This document shows positions 39,597 through 50,348 of a DNA stretch of 64,000 nt, one piece after another; positions within the stretch are counted from its first letter, which is position 1, and every line of letters begins with the position of its first letter. The position numbers and the translations under genes were made by a program. Source of the stretch: Phytopseudomonas daroniae (lineage in GTDB: Bacteria; Pseudomonadota; Gammaproteobacteria; Pseudomonadales; Pseudomonadaceae); contig NZ_QJUI01000007.1 of the NCBI RefSeq assembly GCF_004327285.1, positions 1 through 64,000 of the forward strand, written 5' to 3'. The notes under the pieces were generated by a model. That model made no database searches, was not told the DNA's origin, and saw only the letters and a program-made list of their open reading frames with translations.

Positions 39597-41261
39597 TCAA
39601 CCGCGATGGCGTCCGCGGAAGTAGTTGATCAGCCCCTGGGTGGAGCCATCTTCGGCACAGCTTTCTTCGCTGCCGACCATGCGCGAGTAGACGCCCTTGC
39701 CCAACTCCTTGCCCAGCTCCACGCCCCATTGATCGAAGGCGTTGATGCCCCAGATGGCGCTCTGGGCGAATACCTTGTGCTCGTACAACGCCACCAGCGC
39801 GCCAAGGCGGCGTGGGCTGATGCGTTCGAGCACCAGGGTGTTGCTCGGACGGTTGCCGGGGATCACCTTGTGTGGCGCCAGGCACTGCACTTCCTCCTCG
39901 CTCAGGCCCTTGGCGCGTAGTTCGGCCTCGGCCTCCTCGCGGGACTTGCCGAGCATCAGCGCCTGGCTCTGCGACAGGCAGTTGGCGTACAGCCACTGGT
40001 GGTGGTCGGACACCGGGTTGTAGCTGACCACCGGGACGATGAAGTCCGCCGGAATCAGTTGGGTGCCCTGGTGTAGCAACTGGTGATAGGCGTGTTGACC
40101 GTTACAGCCGACACCACCCCAGATCACCGGGCCGGTTGCACCGCTGACCGGGCTGCCATCCTGGCGCACGCTCTTGCCGTTGGACTCCATGTCCAATTGC
40201 TGCAGGTGCTTGGTGATGTTGCGCAGGTAATGGTCGTACGGCAGGATCGCCTGGCTCTGGGCATCCCAGAAGTTGCCGTACCAGACGCCGAGCAACGCCA
40301 GCAGCACCGGCATGTTCTCTTCGAATGGCGCGGTCTTGAAATGCGTGTCCATGCTGTAGGCACCGGCCAGCAGTTCCTTGAAGTTGGACATGCCGATGGA
40401 CAACGCGATGGGCAGGCCGATGGCCGACCACAGCGAGTAGCGCCCGCCGACCCAGTCCCACATCGGGAAGATGTTCTCTTCACGAATACCAAAGCCCACC
40501 GCCGCTTCGCGGTTGCTCGACACGGCGATGAAGTGCCGGTACAGCTCGGCCTCGGAGCCGCCCTGAGCCAGGTACCAGCCACGAGCGGCCTGGGCGTTCT
40601 TCAGGGTTTCCAGGGTGCCGAAGGACTTCGACGAGACGATGAACAGCGTGGTCTCGGCGCGCAACTTGGCCGACAGCTCATGGAACTCGCTGCCGTCGAT
40701 ATTGGCCAGGTAGTGGCAGCGTACGCCGCGCTGGGCAAAGGGCAGCAGCGCCTCGGAAACCAGTTGCGGGCCGAGGAAGGAACCGCCAATGCCGATGTTC
40801 ACCACGTCGGTGATGGGCTTTTCGGTGTAACCGCGCCACAGGCCATCGTGAATACGCCCGACCAGCTCGGTCATCTGTTGCAGCACATGCTGCACATGGG
40901 GCATCACATCGATGCCGTCGACCAGCACCTTGTCACCCAACGGCCGGCGCAGCGCGGTGTGCAGAGCCGGGCGACCTTCGGAGGTATTGAGCTTCTCACC
41001 GTCGAACATGGCGCGAATCGATTGCTCCAGGCCAACTTCGCGGGCCAGCGCCATCAGCAGCGCTATGGTCTCGCCACTGGCCAGGTTCTTCGAATAGTCG
41101 AGGAACAGGCCACAGCTACTCAGGGAAAATTGTTCGAAACGCTGTGGGTTGCCGACGAAGGCATCACGCATGCTGAAGTGCTGCATGGCCTGGCGATGCT
41201 GCTGCAGCGCCTGCCAGGTGGGAAGGGCGAGAACATCGAGCGGCTGTCGGTAATACGCCAT
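39597..41261 (-). CDS. pgi: Glucose-6-phosphate isomerase
   Basis: Interconverts glucose-6-phosphate and fructose-6-phosphate; in pseudomonads it mainly serves gluconeogenesis and the cyclic Entner-Doudoroff flow. The 554-residue protein is full length with [43 protein letters not shown], and the C-terminal [19 protein letters not shown] signature. The ATG of [11 protein letters not shown] has an AAGGA site 8 bases before, so the frame's upstream start at 41282 is rejected. Gene order acs-pgi-pan is conserved in the genus. Confidence 0.96.
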   Translation of the reverse strand: MAYYRQPLDVLALPTWQALQQHRQAMQHFSMRDAFVGNPQRFEQFSLSSCGLFLDYSKNLASGETIALLMALAREVGLEQSIRAMFDGEKLNTSEGRPALHTALRRPLGDKVLVDGIDVMPHVQHVLQQMTELVGRIHDGLWRGYTEKPITDVVNIGIGGSFLGPQLVSEALLPFAQRGVRCHYLANIDGSEFHELSAKLRAETTLFIVSSKSFGTLETLKNAQAARGWYLAQGGSEAELYRHFIAVSSNREAAVGFGIREENIFPMWDWVGGRYSLWSAIGLPIALSIGMSNFKELLAGAYSMDTHFKTAPFEENMPVLLALLGVWYGNFWDAQSQAILPYDHYLRNITKHLQQLDMESNGKSVRQDGSPVSGATGPVIWGGVGCNGQHAYHQLLHQGTQLIPADFIVPVVSYNPVSDHHQWLYANCLSQSQALMLGKSREEAEAELRAKGLSEEEVQCLAPHKVIPGNRPSNTLVLERISPRRLGALVALYEHKVFAQSAIWGINAFDQWGVELGKELGKGVYSRMVGSEESCAEDGSTQGLINYFRGRHRG

Positions 41262-41317
41262 GGGGCTTCCTTGTTGAGGCATTCGGTTGGCAGGCTTCGG
41301 CGATAGATCTACATACC

Positions 41318-41346
41318 AAAAAGCCCGGCTAATCGTCCGGGCTTTT
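41318..41346 (-). terminator. Rho-independent terminator after panC
   Basis: On the minus strand AAAGCCCGG-ACGATTAG-CCGGGCTTTTT forms a GC-rich stem ending in a T-run (41322-41318), 39 bp past the panC stop and upstream of pgi. It closes the panB-panC unit. The gap 41262-41384 has no room for a panD gene. Confidence 0.88.
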
Positions 41347-41384
41347 CAGTGTATCCGGGTTCTTGTACCCGGTGGAGATGGTCG

Positions 41385-42245
41385 TCAGTAGCCCTGATCC
41401 AGAATGAAACTCAAGTTATCGATCAGCCGGGTGTTACCCAGGTAGGCCGCCACCAGCACCACCAGTTCACGGTCGCCAGGGCTGATCGTACGCAGGCTCT
41501 GCGCCTCGCGTACTTCCAGGTAGTCGGCCCGCAGGCCGGCATCGGCGTGCTGGCGCTGCGCCTGTTCGATCAGCGCGGGCAGGTTGCGCTCGCCGGCCTG
41601 GATGGCCTGGGCGATTTCCTGCAGCGAGCGGTAGAGAACGGTGGCGGTATCGCGCTGTTCATCGCTCAGGTAACCATTACGCGAGGACAGCGCCAGGCCG
41701 CTCTCGGCGCGTACGGTTGGCTCGCCAATGATCTGGATCGGCATGTTCAGGTCGCGCACCAGGGTGCGGATCACCGCCAGTTGCTGGAAGTCCTTCTGAC
41801 CGAACACCGCCAGGTCTGGCTGCACCATGTTGAACAGCTTGGCGACCACGGTGGCGACACCTTCGAAATGACCGGGGCGGCTGGCACCGCACAGGCCTTC
41901 GGATACACCGGGTACGCTGATGCGGGTCTGCTCGCCCATGCCGTTCGGGTACATCTCCTCGACATCCGGGTGGAACAGCAGGTGGCAACCGGCGTTGACC
42001 AGACGCTGCTGGTCGGCCTGCAGGGTGCGCGGGTACTTGTCGAGATCCTCGGCAGGGCCGAATTGCATGGGATTGACGAAGATGCTGGCGACGACGAAGT
42101 CGGTGCGTTGCGCGGCTTTTTCCACCAGTGCGGCGTGGCCGGCGTGCAGGTTGCCCATGGTCGGTACCAGGCCGATCTGCTTGCCTTCGGCACGTGCCTG
42201 GGCAACAGCAGCGCGCAGTTCGCGCACTGTCTTGACGGTATTCAT
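41385..42245 (-). CDS. panC: Pantothenate synthetase
   Basis: Condenses pantoate with beta-alanine using ATP to give pantothenate, the precursor of coenzyme A. The 286-residue protein has the HxGH-type nucleotide motif in [45 protein letters not shown] and [11 protein letters not shown]. Its ATG overlaps the panB stop (ATGA), so the two pathway enzymes are translationally coupled. The beta-alanine-producing gene panD, which follows panC in P. aeruginosa, is missing here. Confidence 0.96.
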   Translation of the reverse strand: MNTVKTVRELRAAVAQARAEGKQIGLVPTMGNLHAGHAALVEKAAQRTDFVVASIFVNPMQFGPAEDLDKYPRTLQADQQRLVNAGCHLLFHPDVEEMYPNGMGEQTRISVPGVSEGLCGASRPGHFEGVATVVAKLFNMVQPDLAVFGQKDFQQLAVIRTLVRDLNMPIQIIGEPTVRAESGLALSSRNGYLSDEQRDTATVLYRSLQEIAQAIQAGERNLPALIEQAQRQHADAGLRADYLEVREAQSLRTISPGDRELVVLVAAYLGNTRLIDNLSFILDQGY

Positions 42246-43042
42246 GCGGAGAACCCGTGTTCGGCAGCCGGGAAGCTGACGTCCTTCACCGCCTTCACAT
42301 AGGCCGCGAGAGCGTCTTCGATGCTGGCCTGACCAGTCATGAAATTCTTCACGAACTTGGCCACGCGGCCGCTCAGGGAAAGTCCGAGCATGTCGTGCAG
42401 TACCAGCACTTGGCCGTCGGTCTGCGGGCCGGCACCGATACCGATTACCGGTATCTTGACGGCGCGGCTGATCTCACCGGCCAGATCGACCGGTACGCAC
42501 TCGAGTAGCAGCATGGCTGCGCCGGCCTGCTCCAGGGCGATGGCGTCGGCGACCATCTGCCGGGCTTGCGCTTCCTGGCGGCCCTGCACCTTGTAACCGC
42601 CCAGGATATTCACGGTTTGCGGTGTCAGGCCCAGGTGCGCGCACACCGGCACGCCGCGTTCGGCCAGGCGGGTGATGGATTCGGCCAGCCAGGCTGCGCC
42701 TTCGATCTTGACCATATGAGCGCCTGCCTGCATCAGTGCACCCGCATTCTGCAGGGTCTGCTCCAGGGTGGCGTAGGCCATGAAGGGCAGGTCGGCGACG
42801 ATCAGCGCGCCCCGGTTACCGCGTTTGACACTGGCAGTGTGGTAGGCCATGTCGGTAACGCTGACCGGCAGGGTACTGTCATGTCCCTGCAGCACCATTC
42901 CCAGGGAATCCCCGATCAGCAGCACTTCTACCCCGGCCTGCGAGCTGGCCTTGGCGAAAGTGGCGTCGTAGCAGGTCAGCATGGTGATCTTTTCACCCTT
43001 CTGCTTGAGCGCTTGCAGGGTGGTCAGGGTTACATCAGGCAT
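42242..43042 (-). CDS. panB: 3-methyl-2-oxobutanoate hydroxymethyltransferase
   Basis: Transfers a hydroxymethyl group from methylene-tetrahydrofolate to ketoisovalerate, giving ketopantoate. The 266-residue protein has the metal-binding [20 protein letters not shown] region, [10 protein letters not shown], and [19 protein letters not shown]. The start is the ATG of [10 protein letters not shown] with GAGGAT upstream; the extension to 43213 is not conserved. It needs folate, and folK lies upstream in the same orientation across a 222-bp gap that I find otherwise empty. Confidence 0.96.
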   Translation of the reverse strand: MPDVTLTTLQALKQKGEKITMLTCYDATFAKASSQAGVEVLLIGDSLGMVLQGHDSTLPVSVTDMAYHTASVKRGNRGALIVADLPFMAYATLEQTLQNAGALMQAGAHMVKIEGAAWLAESITRLAERGVPVCAHLGLTPQTVNILGGYKVQGRQEAQARQMVADAIALEQAGAAMLLLECVPVDLAGEISRAVKIPVIGIGAGPQTDGQVLVLHDMLGLSLSGRVAKFVKNFMTGQASIEDALAAYVKAVKDVSFPAAEHGFSA

Positions 43043-43264
43043 GAACGTATCCTCACTCGGAACCTGTGCGGGGCCTGCTGCTTGCAGGCTCTCGTGGAGC
43101 AGATTCTCTCTGGCATCGAAAGGGCAGCCGGGCTGCTTCAATGTGGCCTGTATCGGCCTTTTTGCTCCGGTACGGGGCAATGGGTGGCTATAGTCCCGAT
43201 GGCAGGGGCCCAAGTCAATCGAATGTGTTACCGCGCTGTTACGACGTTACCGCAGTCGGCAGCG

Positions 43265-43744
43265 TCAGGGCGCCAGGCGTTCCAGACCCTCGAAGGGGCA
43301 GGCCGCCAGCAGCTCGTCGAGGGCACGGCCGTCGGGCAGCTTCAGGCCCGCGGCGATCTCCGCGAGGGGATAGAGAACGAAAGCGCGTGCGTGCATGTGG
43401 TAGTGCGGTACGTGCAGACGTGGTTCGTCGATCAGCCGCTCGCCGAATAGCAGGATGTCCAGATCCAGCGTGCGCGGGCCCCAACGCTCATGACGCTCGC
43501 GGCCCTGACCAAGCTCGATACCTTGCAGCGCATCGAGCAGTTGCAGCGGCTGTAGGTCACTGTCCAGCGCCGCCACGGCATTGGTGTAACGCGGCTGGCC
43601 AGGTAACAGCGAATCGCTGGTATAGAAGGAGGAGACTGCCACCAGGTGTGTGTGTGGCAGTTGTTCGAGCGCGGCGAGTGCCTGGCGCAGTTGTTCGGCT
43701 GGTGCGGCGAGGTTGCTGCCCAGGCCGATGTAGATGCGTTCCAT
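43265..43744 (-). CDS. folK: 6-hydroxymethyl-7,8-dihydropterin pyrophosphokinase
   Basis: Transfers pyrophosphate from ATP to hydroxymethyl-dihydropterin in folate synthesis. The 159-residue protein begins MERIYIGLGSNLAAP and has the HPPK signature RWGPRTLDLDILLFG, with HYHMHARAFVLYPLAEIA after it. The longer frame to 43798 runs through pcnB and is rejected. The start lies 5 bp from the pcnB stop, so they are cotranscribed. Confidence 0.95.
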   Translation of the reverse strand: MERIYIGLGSNLAAPAEQLRQALAALEQLPHTHLVAVSSFYTSDSLLPGQPRYTNAVAALDSDLQPLQLLDALQGIELGQGRERHERWGPRTLDLDILLFGERLIDEPRLHVPHYHMHARAFVLYPLAEIAAGLKLPDGRALDELLAACPFEGLERLAP

Positions 43745-43748
43745 GGGG

Positions 43749-45143
43749 TTACTCGCTGGCGGTGCCGCTCTGGGGGCTACGCTTGCGCTTGCCGCCACTG
43801 CGCCGTCGCTTGCGGGGAGCGCCGGGCGTATCGTCCTTGCTGGACAGGTTGCGAATCATCACCCGACGGTCGCTGTCGCTGGCATCCTGATAGTCCGTCC
43901 ACCAGTCGCCGAGGCCGTCGGTTTCCTCGCCAGCGCTTTCGCGCAGCAGCAGGAAATCGTAACCAGCACGGAAGCGCGGGTTTTCCAGCAGCAGGTCGGC
44001 ACGTTTGCCGCTGCGTCGTGGCAGGCGCTCCTGCATGTCCCAGATCTCGCGGATCGGCAGGGTGAAGCGCTTCGGCACGGCGATGCGCTGGCACTGTTCG
44101 CTGATCAGCTCGTGGGCCGCTTCCTGCATCGCCGGAATCGCCGGCATGCCGCGCTCCTGCAGGCGAACCACCCGCGCCGGCAGTGCCGGCCAGAGCAGGG
44201 CGGCGAACAGGAAGGCCGGGGTGACCGGTTTGCCCTGTTGCACGCGCAGATCGGTGTTGTCCAGTGCGTTGCGGATCAGCGTGTCGGTGTATTCGGGGTT
44301 GTGCTTCAGCGCAGCGGCACTGGCGGGGAACAGCTGGCCGAACAGGCCGTAATCCACCAGCAGGTCATAGGTATAGATGGCGTAACCGCTGAGAAACAGC
44401 TTGAGCACTTCGTCGAACAGGCGGGCCGCAGGAATGCCGCCCAGCAGAGGGGCCAGGTCATAGATCGGATCGGCGCTGTGTTTCTCGATGTCGAAGTCCA
44501 GCTTGGCGGCGAAGCGCACGGCGCGCAGCATGCGCACCGGGTCTTCCTGATAACGCTGTGTCGGGTCGCCGATCAGCCGCACCAGGTTGTTGCGGATGTC
44601 GTGCATGCCATTGGCGTAGTCGAGAATCCGCTCGGAAACCGGATCGTAGTACAGCGCGTTGATGGTGAAGTCGCGGCGTTGGGCGTCGTCTTCCAGCGTG
44701 CCGTAAACATTGTCACGCAGGATGCGGCCACTCTCGTTACGCGATGCCTGATTGCTGTCTTCTTCCTCGTCACCTTGCGGGTGATTGGCGCGGAAGGTGG
44801 CGGTTTCGATGATCTCGCGGCCGAAGTGCACGTGTACCAGCTTGAAGCGGCGGCCAATCACCCGGGCGTTACGAAACTCGGCTCTGACCTGCTCCGGAGT
44901 GGCGCTGGTGGCGACGTCGAAGTCCTTGGGCTCGATACCCAGCAGCAGGTCGCGTACGCAACCACCGACCAGATAGGCCTCGTAGCCTGCGTTCTGCAGA
45001 CGCTCGACCACGCTGATGGCGTAGCGGCTGATCTGCCCGCGCTGGATCGGGTGCTGGTTGTTGTTCAGCACGTGCGGCGTACTGTGAGGCTTGTGAGCGC
45101 GGCGCAGCGGCGAACGGAGGGACTTGAACAGCTTTTTCAGCAT
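43749..45143 (-). CDS. pcnB: Poly(A) polymerase I
   Basis: Adds 3' poly(A) tails that promote RNA decay. The 464-residue protein belongs to the class II nucleotidyltransferases: YLVGGCVRDLLLGIEPKDFD with the catalytic Asp residues, DDAQRRDFTINALYYDP, and RYQEDPVRMLRAVRFAAKLD, distinguishing it with its length from tRNA CCA enzymes. The C-terminus is strongly basic (RKRRRSGGKRKRS), fitting RNA binding. ATG at 45143 (MLKKLFKSLR) was preferred; a GTG three codons upstream is possible. It is preceded by the crcZ gene, as in other pseudomonads. Confidence 0.93.
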   Translation of the reverse strand: MLKKLFKSLRSPLRRAHKPHSTPHVLNNNQHPIQRGQISRYAISVVERLQNAGYEAYLVGGCVRDLLLGIEPKDFDVATSATPEQVRAEFRNARVIGRRFKLVHVHFGREIIETATFRANHPQGDEEEDSNQASRNESGRILRDNVYGTLEDDAQRRDFTINALYYDPVSERILDYANGMHDIRNNLVRLIGDPTQRYQEDPVRMLRAVRFAAKLDFDIEKHSADPIYDLAPLLGGIPAARLFDEVLKLFLSGYAIYTYDLLVDYGLFGQLFPASAAALKHNPEYTDTLIRNALDNTDLRVQQGKPVTPAFLFAALLWPALPARVVRLQERGMPAIPAMQEAAHELISEQCQRIAVPKRFTLPIREIWDMQERLPRRSGKRADLLLENPRFRAGYDFLLLRESAGEETDGLGDWWTDYQDASDSDRRVMIRNLSSKDDTPGAPRKRRRSGGKRKRSPQSGTASE

Positions 45144-45264
45144 GGAGGGCACTGTATGACGAAATGAGCGGCCAGAATAATGTAAAGGCGCAGAAATAGC
45201 GCGGATTCTAGCATTGAGTCGTATGAGGGTGTAAGCGGGGGAGGAAGGCAGGACGGGGCGGAAG

Positions 45265-45632
45265 CTACTGGGGGAGCCGAAGCTCCCCCATAAATGTTGC
45301 TGCGTGTTTTTTCTTGTTATGCGGGCTTGTTGTTTTTGTTCGATCGCCCGTTCCGGAGTCCATGCTGTCCAGAAAGCCTCCCGATACCGGGAGCAAGAGC
45401 AAACGGATTGCTTTGGATGCTGACGCTACCTCGGGTCTTCGACCCAACCAGAACCGGTGCTGTCTATCGACAGTTTTATTGTTCTCTATCTGGTTACGGG
45501 GCAGGGCCCCATAAGGAAATCCTCTCCAAAAGAATCAGTTAGCTTCGTCTCCTGCCGTCTTGTTCTTATTGTGCTGGAGTCGTTACGTCTTATTTTTATT
45601 GTCGTGGGTCATGCTTGTTATTGTTGTTGTGC
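45265..45632 (-). ncRNA. crcZ: CrcZ regulatory RNA (Hfq/Crc sponge)
   Basis: The non-coding gap between cbrB and pcnB carries about 370 bp of transcript on the minus strand with at least six CA-type motifs: GCACAACAACAATAACAAG at the 5' end, then ACAATAAAAATAAG, CAATAAGAACAAG, GAACAATAAAAC, GAACAAAAACAACAAG, and ATAACAAGAAAAAACAC near the 3' end. It is followed by a stem GGGGGAGC-TTCG-GCTCCCCC (45290-45269). CrcZ binds Hfq and relieves Crc/Hfq repression of catabolic mRNAs. The 5' end is placed at G45632, 12 bases past the sigma-54 promoter. Position, motif content and promoter all fit; the exact 3' end is an estimate. Confidence 0.92.
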
Positions 45633-45641
45633 CAGAGATAG

Positions 45642-45657
45642 AGCACGTGGCGTGCCA
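45642..45657 (-). promoter_or_regulatory. Sigma-54 promoter of crcZ
   Basis: TGGCACGCCACGTGCT on the minus strand matches the -24/-12 consensus TGGCAC-N5-TTGCW apart from GTGC for TTGC. It is 11-12 bp before the proposed CrcZ start. The neighbouring gene encodes CbrB, the sigma-54 activator known to drive crcZ. Confidence 0.88.
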
Positions 45658-45714
45658 GGTTTTATTTTCCCTTTAAAAACAATGGTTTGTTGTTTTGTTG
45701 CTTTTTCGTGAGCA

Positions 45715-45752
45715 GAAAAAAGCCGGGGTTCCGTTACCGTAAACCCCGGCTT
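45715..45752 (-). terminator. Rho-independent terminator of cbrB
   Basis: On the minus strand AGCCGGGGTTTACGG and its partner CCGTTCCGG-type arm (45751-45721) form a long GC stem followed by TTTTTT (45720-45715). It lies 64 bp after the cbrB stop and upstream of the crcZ promoter, separating the two transcripts. Confidence 0.9.
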
Positions 45753-45815
45753 TGTTACGTCTTGTCATCACTGCGGTAACAGCCGGCCTAGAGCCTTCGC
45801 ACATTCAGGTGCGGA

Positions 45816-47240
45816 TTACTCGCTGGTGACGCTCGATTTGCGCCGTGGAATGCCCAGGCGCTGGCGGCGTTCCCACAGGCATTTGCGGCTGATACCCAGC
45901 TTGCGGGCCAGCTCGGTCTCGGTCATATGATCCTGGTGCTCGAGCACGAAGTGCTGGAAGTAGTCCTCCAGCGACAGATCTTCACTCGGATCCTGAGTGG
46001 TGGCGTTGACCGCCCCGCTTTGCGGCGGCAGGCCAATGAAGGCGTCGTCGTCCAGGTCTTCCAGCTCGATGTCGATGCCCAGCAGATCGGCGTTGATGGT
46101 GCTGCCTTCGCACAGGATCACCGAGCGCTCGATGGCGTTCTCCAGCTCCCGCACGTTACCTGGCCAGCTGTAATGATGGATGGCCTGTTCGGCGTCCGGG
46201 CCGAAGTGCAGGTCGCTGCGGCCCATGCGCGTGGATTGACGCAGGAGGAAAGAGCGGGCTATTTCCAGGACGTCGCTGCCACGCTCACGCAGCGGCGGCA
46301 ATTTCAGGGCGATGACGTGCAGGCGGTAGTATAGGTCTTCGCGGAACTGGCCGGTTTTCGACAGGGTTTTCAGGTCGCGGTGGGTTGCCGCGATCAGGCG
46401 TACGTCGACCTTCTGTGACTGTACCGACCCGACCCGGCGGATTTCGCCTTCCTGCAGTACCCGCAGCAGACGCGCCTGGGCTTCGAGCGGCAGCTCGCCG
46501 ATTTCATCGAGAAACAGGGTGCCGCCGTCGGCCGCTTCTACCAGGCCGGCGCGGCTGGCGCTGGCGCCGGTGAACGCGCCCTTTTCATGGCCGAACAGTT
46601 CCGACTCGATCAGGGTTTCCGGGATCGCTGCACAGTTGACCGAAATCAGCGGTGCCTTGGCGCGCTTCGACAGGTTGTGCAGCGCGCGGGCGACCAGTTC
46701 CTTGCCGGTGCCGGATTCGCCCTGTACCAGTACATTGGAATCGGTAGGGGCGACTTTGCGGATCTTGCTGTACAACTCCAGCATCGCCGGGCTGGAGCCG
46801 ATGATGCCAATTTCGCCATTGGCCGCCTTGTCGCCTTTTTCCACCGCGCGGCCCGCGGCAGGGGCGCCGCCTGACGTGCTGCGGGCAGCTTGGCGATCAC
46901 GCAGGATGCGCGCCACGGCTTGCAACATTTCGTCATGGTCGAAAGGTTTGGCGATGTAATCGACGGCACCCATTTTCATCGAGTCGACCGCCGAGCGCAG
47001 GCTCGCGTAGCTGGTCATGATCAGCACCGGAGCGCCCTGGGCCAGCTTGATCAGCTCGGTACCCGGCGCGCCAGGCAGGCGTAGGTCGCTGACTACCAGA
47101 TCGAACCCCGGGATATCGAAGCGCTCCTGGGCTTCCTGTACCGAACCGGCTTCGCTGACCTGGTACTGGTTACGTTCAAGCAGGCGACGCAGGGCAGTGC
47201 GGATGATGGTTTCGTCTTCGACGATCAGGATATGAGGCAT
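45816..47240 (-). CDS. cbrB: Sigma-54-dependent response regulator CbrB
   Basis: An NtrC-type activator of 474 residues: receiver domain at 1-120 with phospho-acceptor Asp52 (VVSDLRLPG), AAA+ central domain with Walker [13 protein letters not shown], the sigma-54-contacting GAFTGA loop ([14 protein letters not shown]) and [13 protein letters not shown], and a C-terminal Fis-type helix-turn-helix ([20 protein letters not shown]). With CbrA it controls carbon-nitrogen balance, chiefly by activating crcZ, whose promoter is 160 bp downstream. Starts at ATG 96 bp after the cbrA stop and may have its own promoter. Confidence 0.96.
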   Translation of the reverse strand: MPHILIVEDETIIRTALRRLLERNQYQVSEAGSVQEAQERFDIPGFDLVVSDLRLPGAPGTELIKLAQGAPVLIMTSYASLRSAVDSMKMGAVDYIAKPFDHDEMLQAVARILRDRQAARSTSGGAPAAGRAVEKGDKAANGEIGIIGSSPAMLELYSKIRKVAPTDSNVLVQGESGTGKELVARALHNLSKRAKAPLISVNCAAIPETLIESELFGHEKGAFTGASASRAGLVEAADGGTLFLDEIGELPLEAQARLLRVLQEGEIRRVGSVQSQKVDVRLIAATHRDLKTLSKTGQFREDLYYRLHVIALKLPPLRERGSDVLEIARSFLLRQSTRMGRSDLHFGPDAEQAIHHYSWPGNVRELENAIERSVILCEGSTINADLLGIDIELEDLDDDAFIGLPPQSGAVNATTQDPSEDLSLEDYFQHFVLEHQDHMTETELARKLGISRKCLWERRQRLGIPRRKSSVTSE

Positions 47241-47336
47241 TTAAACGAATTCTCTCGACGGTCTCGGAACCTGCTTCCACGGTGCCTGCAGCCAAGCCGG
47301 GCCACACGCGTCGCCGGGAATGCGGTTCTTCGGTGT

Positions 47337-50285
47337 TTAGGTTGCCAGTGGCATTGCCTCGAAATGCCGAGGCAGCGTCACCCTGATACGGGTGCCACGT
47401 TGCTGCTCGGGGTCAATCGGGCTGTCGATTGTTATCTGGCCATAATGCTCTTCCACGATGGAATAGACCAGCGCGAGGCCGAGTCCGGTTCCTTTGCCAG
47501 GATCCTTGGTGGTGAAGAACGGCTCGAACAGCCGATCTATCACGCCCTTGGGAATCCCGCTGCCTTCGTCCTCTACGATCAGGTCGATGGTGTGTTCCGA
47601 CGCTTCGCTGCGCACGCGGATGGCGCCGCCGGCTGGCGAGGCGTCGCGGGCGTTGCTCAGCAGGTTGATCAGTACCTGGGCAAGGCGCTGAGGGTCGCCC
47701 TCCGCCCAATGTTCGGGTTTGCACAGGTTGAAGAATTGCACGTCCACACTGCGCCGGTTAAGGGCCAGCAGACCGATGGCTTCCTGGGCGATTTCAGCCA
47801 GGCAGACCGGCTCGTCGGCCCGTTGATGATTGCCGGAGTGGGCGAAGTTCATCAGTGAGTGGACGATGCGCGTCACCCGCTTGGTCTGTTCCAGAATCTG
47901 CCCGCTGATTTCGGTCAGTTCGGTGTCGTCTTCGCGTTCTTCGCGCAGGTTCTGCGCCAGGCAGGCGATACCGGTGATCGGGTTGCCGATTTCGTGAGCG
48001 ACACCGGCAGCGAGGCGACCGATGCTGGCCAGGCGCTCGGAGTGCACCAGCTTGTCTTCGAGCATCTGGGTTTCGGTCAGATCCTCGACCAGCAACACCA
48101 GGCCGCTATTGCCGGGCGCCAGCGGTTCGTCGATCGCGGCTTTGTGCAGGTTGAGCCAGCGGATCTGGCCGTCCAGGGCCAGGCGCTGCTTGTGCAGGTG
48201 TTCGTCGGGTATCTCGATGAAGCGCTGCAGCAGATCGCGCCAGGGCTCGCCGAGGGTCGACAGGCGCGAGCCGACGATGCGCTGTGCGGGAATCTCGGTG
48301 AGTTCTTCCATGGCTTTGTTCCACATCAGGATCTCGTGATCCTTGGCCAGGGAGCAGACGCCCATGGGCAGTTCCTGCAGGGTCTGGCGGTGGTAGCGGC
48401 GCAGGGCATCGAGTTCGGCGGCAAGGCCGGTGAGGCGCGAGTGATAATCCTCCAGGCGGCTCTCGATGAAGTGGATGTCCTCGGTAACGTAGCTCTCGCT
48501 GCCGGATTTGTAGGGCAGGAAGGATTCGATGATGTCCTGGGCCACGCTCGGGCCCATCAGCCCGGACAGGTTGGCTTCCAGGCGGTCGCGCAAGCGGCGC
48601 AGCGCATAGGGGCGGCTCTCGTCGAACGGCAGGTGCAGGTCGCGCAGGGCCTGCTCGACTTCGCGCTGGGCGGTCTTGGCGCCCAGTGGCTTGGCCAGTT
48701 GAGTGGCGAATTCCTGGGGCGACAGGGCCAGCAGCTCACGGCGCTGCGGACGGCGCACGTTGTCCACGGCGCAGGCTTCGGCGGCACTGTCCTCTTCCGG
48801 GCTCGAGTCGGTGAAGACCGAGACCAGCGTGAACACCAGCACGTTGGTCGCCAGGGAGGCGATGGCCGCCAGGTGCCAGCTGCTGTCATCCAGTACGTAG
48901 ACCAGATCCAGGATCGGCACATAAAGGCCGGGCAGGGTGCCCAGCAGCGGCATCAGCATGCTCACTGCCCACACCGCGATGCCCGCCAGCAGGCCGGCGA
49001 TGAAGCCGCGACGGTTGGCGGTCGGCCAGTACAGCACCGAGAGCACGCCCGGCAGGAATTGCAGGGTGGCGACGAAGGAGACGATGCCCAGGTTGGCCAG
49101 CTCCTGCTGGGCGTCGAGCAGGTTATAGAACGCGTAGCTGGCGAGGATGATGGCGACGATCAGGGCGCGGCGCGTCCATTTCAGCCAGCGGTAGATGTTG
49201 CCCTCGGCCGGTGGCTGGTACAGCGGCAGCACCACGTGGTTGAGCAGCATGCCCGACAGCGCCAGGGTGGTAACGATGATCAGGCCACTGGAGGCCGACA
49301 GGCCGCCGATGTAGGCGATCAGCGCCAGCGTCGGGCTGTCCACGGCGATGCCCAGACCCAGGGTGAAGTACTCCGGGCTGGTGGTCGAGCCCAGGCGCAG
49401 GCCGGCCCAGAGGATCAGCGGCACAGCCAGGCTCATCAACAGCAGGAACAGCGGCAGGCCCCAGCTGGCGCTGACCAGGGCACGCGGGTTGAGGTTCTCG
49501 GTAAAGGTCATGTGGTACATGTGCGGCATGACGATGGCCGAGGCGAAGAACACCAGCAACAGGGTGCGCCACGGGCCTTCCTGCAGCGGCGTATGCAGGC
49601 TGGCCAGGGCCGCCTGGTTGAGCACCAGCCACTGTTCCAGCTCGCGTGGGCCGTCGAATACCGCATACAGCGCGTACAGGCCGATGGCGCCCATGGCCAG
49701 CAATTTGACGATCGACTCAAAGGCGATGGCCAATACCAGGCCCTCGTGCTTCTCTCGGGTTGCCAGGTGGCGGGCGCCAAAGAGAATGGTGACCAGGATG
49801 AACAGGCCACAGAACGCCAGGGCGATCTGCGGTTGCACCGGCTCGCGGGTGAGGATGCTGATGGCATCGGTTACCGCCTGGATCTGCAGTGCCAGCAGCG
49901 GCAGCACGGCAACCAGCATGCAGATGGTACTCAGCGCACCGGCCCAGGTGCTACGAAAGCGAAAGGCGAACAGGTCGGCCAGGGACGACAGTTGATAAGT
50001 GCGGGTGATGCGCAGAATGGGGTAGAGCAGCACCGGCGCCAGGAGAAACGCACCCGTCACGCCCAGGTAGCTGGCGAGAAAGCCATAGCCGTATTGGTAG
50101 GCCAGGCCGACGGTGCCGTAGAAGGCCCAGGCGCTGGCATACACGCCCAGCGACAGGGTGTAGGTCAGCGGGTGCCGAATGAGTCGGCGTGGAATCAGGC
50201 CACGGTCAGCACACCAGGCAACACTGAACAGCACGAGCAGGTAGGCGGCGCTGACCAGCATCAGCTGGCTAAGGCTAAAGCTCAT
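47337..50285 (-). CDS. cbrA: Sensor histidine kinase CbrA with SLC5-type transporter domain
   Basis: A 982-residue membrane sensor. Residues 1-520 form a sodium/solute symporter-like (SLC5) module of about 13 helices ([40 protein letters not shown]). It is followed by a STAC-like linker, a PAS region ([20 protein letters not shown]), the phospho-acceptor His764 ([15 protein letters not shown]), and an HATPase domain with [18 protein letters not shown] and [11 protein letters not shown]. It signals to CbrB; relatives transport histidine. ATG codons at 50291 and 50285 are alternatives; 50285 (MSFSLSQ) was used. A small ORF ends 63 bp upstream. Confidence 0.95.
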   Translation of the reverse strand: MSFSLSQLMLVSAAYLLVLFSVAWCADRGLIPRRLIRHPLTYTLSLGVYASAWAFYGTVGLAYQYGYGFLASYLGVTGAFLLAPVLLYPILRITRTYQLSSLADLFAFRFRSTWAGALSTICMLVAVLPLLALQIQAVTDAISILTREPVQPQIALAFCGLFILVTILFGARHLATREKHEGLVLAIAFESIVKLLAMGAIGLYALYAVFDGPRELEQWLVLNQAALASLHTPLQEGPWRTLLLVFFASAIVMPHMYHMTFTENLNPRALVSASWGLPLFLLLMSLAVPLILWAGLRLGSTTSPEYFTLGLGIAVDSPTLALIAYIGGLSASSGLIIVTTLALSGMLLNHVVLPLYQPPAEGNIYRWLKWTRRALIVAIILASYAFYNLLDAQQELANLGIVSFVATLQFLPGVLSVLYWPTANRRGFIAGLLAGIAVWAVSMLMPLLGTLPGLYVPILDLVYVLDDSSWHLAAIASLATNVLVFTLVSVFTDSSPEEDSAAEACAVDNVRRPQRRELLALSPQEFATQLAKPLGAKTAQREVEQALRDLHLPFDESRPYALRRLRDRLEANLSGLMGPSVAQDIIESFLPYKSGSESYVTEDIHFIESRLEDYHSRLTGLAAELDALRRYHRQTLQELPMGVCSLAKDHEILMWNKAMEELTEIPAQRIVGSRLSTLGEPWRDLLQRFIEIPDEHLHKQRLALDGQIRWLNLHKAAIDEPLAPGNSGLVLLVEDLTETQMLEDKLVHSERLASIGRLAAGVAHEIGNPITGIACLAQNLREEREDDTELTEISGQILEQTKRVTRIVHSLMNFAHSGNHQRADEPVCLAEIAQEAIGLLALNRRSVDVQFFNLCKPEHWAEGDPQRLAQVLINLLSNARDASPAGGAIRVRSEASEHTIDLIVEDEGSGIPKGVIDRLFEPFFTTKDPGKGTGLGLALVYSIVEEHYGQITIDSPIDPEQQRGTRIRVTLPRHFEAMPLAT

Positions 50286-50348
50286 CGGCATCACGTTGGC
50301 TCTGCGAGTGAAGGTGAACGGGCAGTAGGCGGGTTACACCGCATCAGG

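Noticed and set aside
40083..41306. 407-codon plus-strand frame opposite pgi
   Set aside because: Shadow of pgi; composition only.
45294..45711. Small plus-strand ORFs between pcnB and cbrB
   Set aside because: The region is the antisense of the CrcZ RNA; the ORFs lack ribosome sites and any family features.
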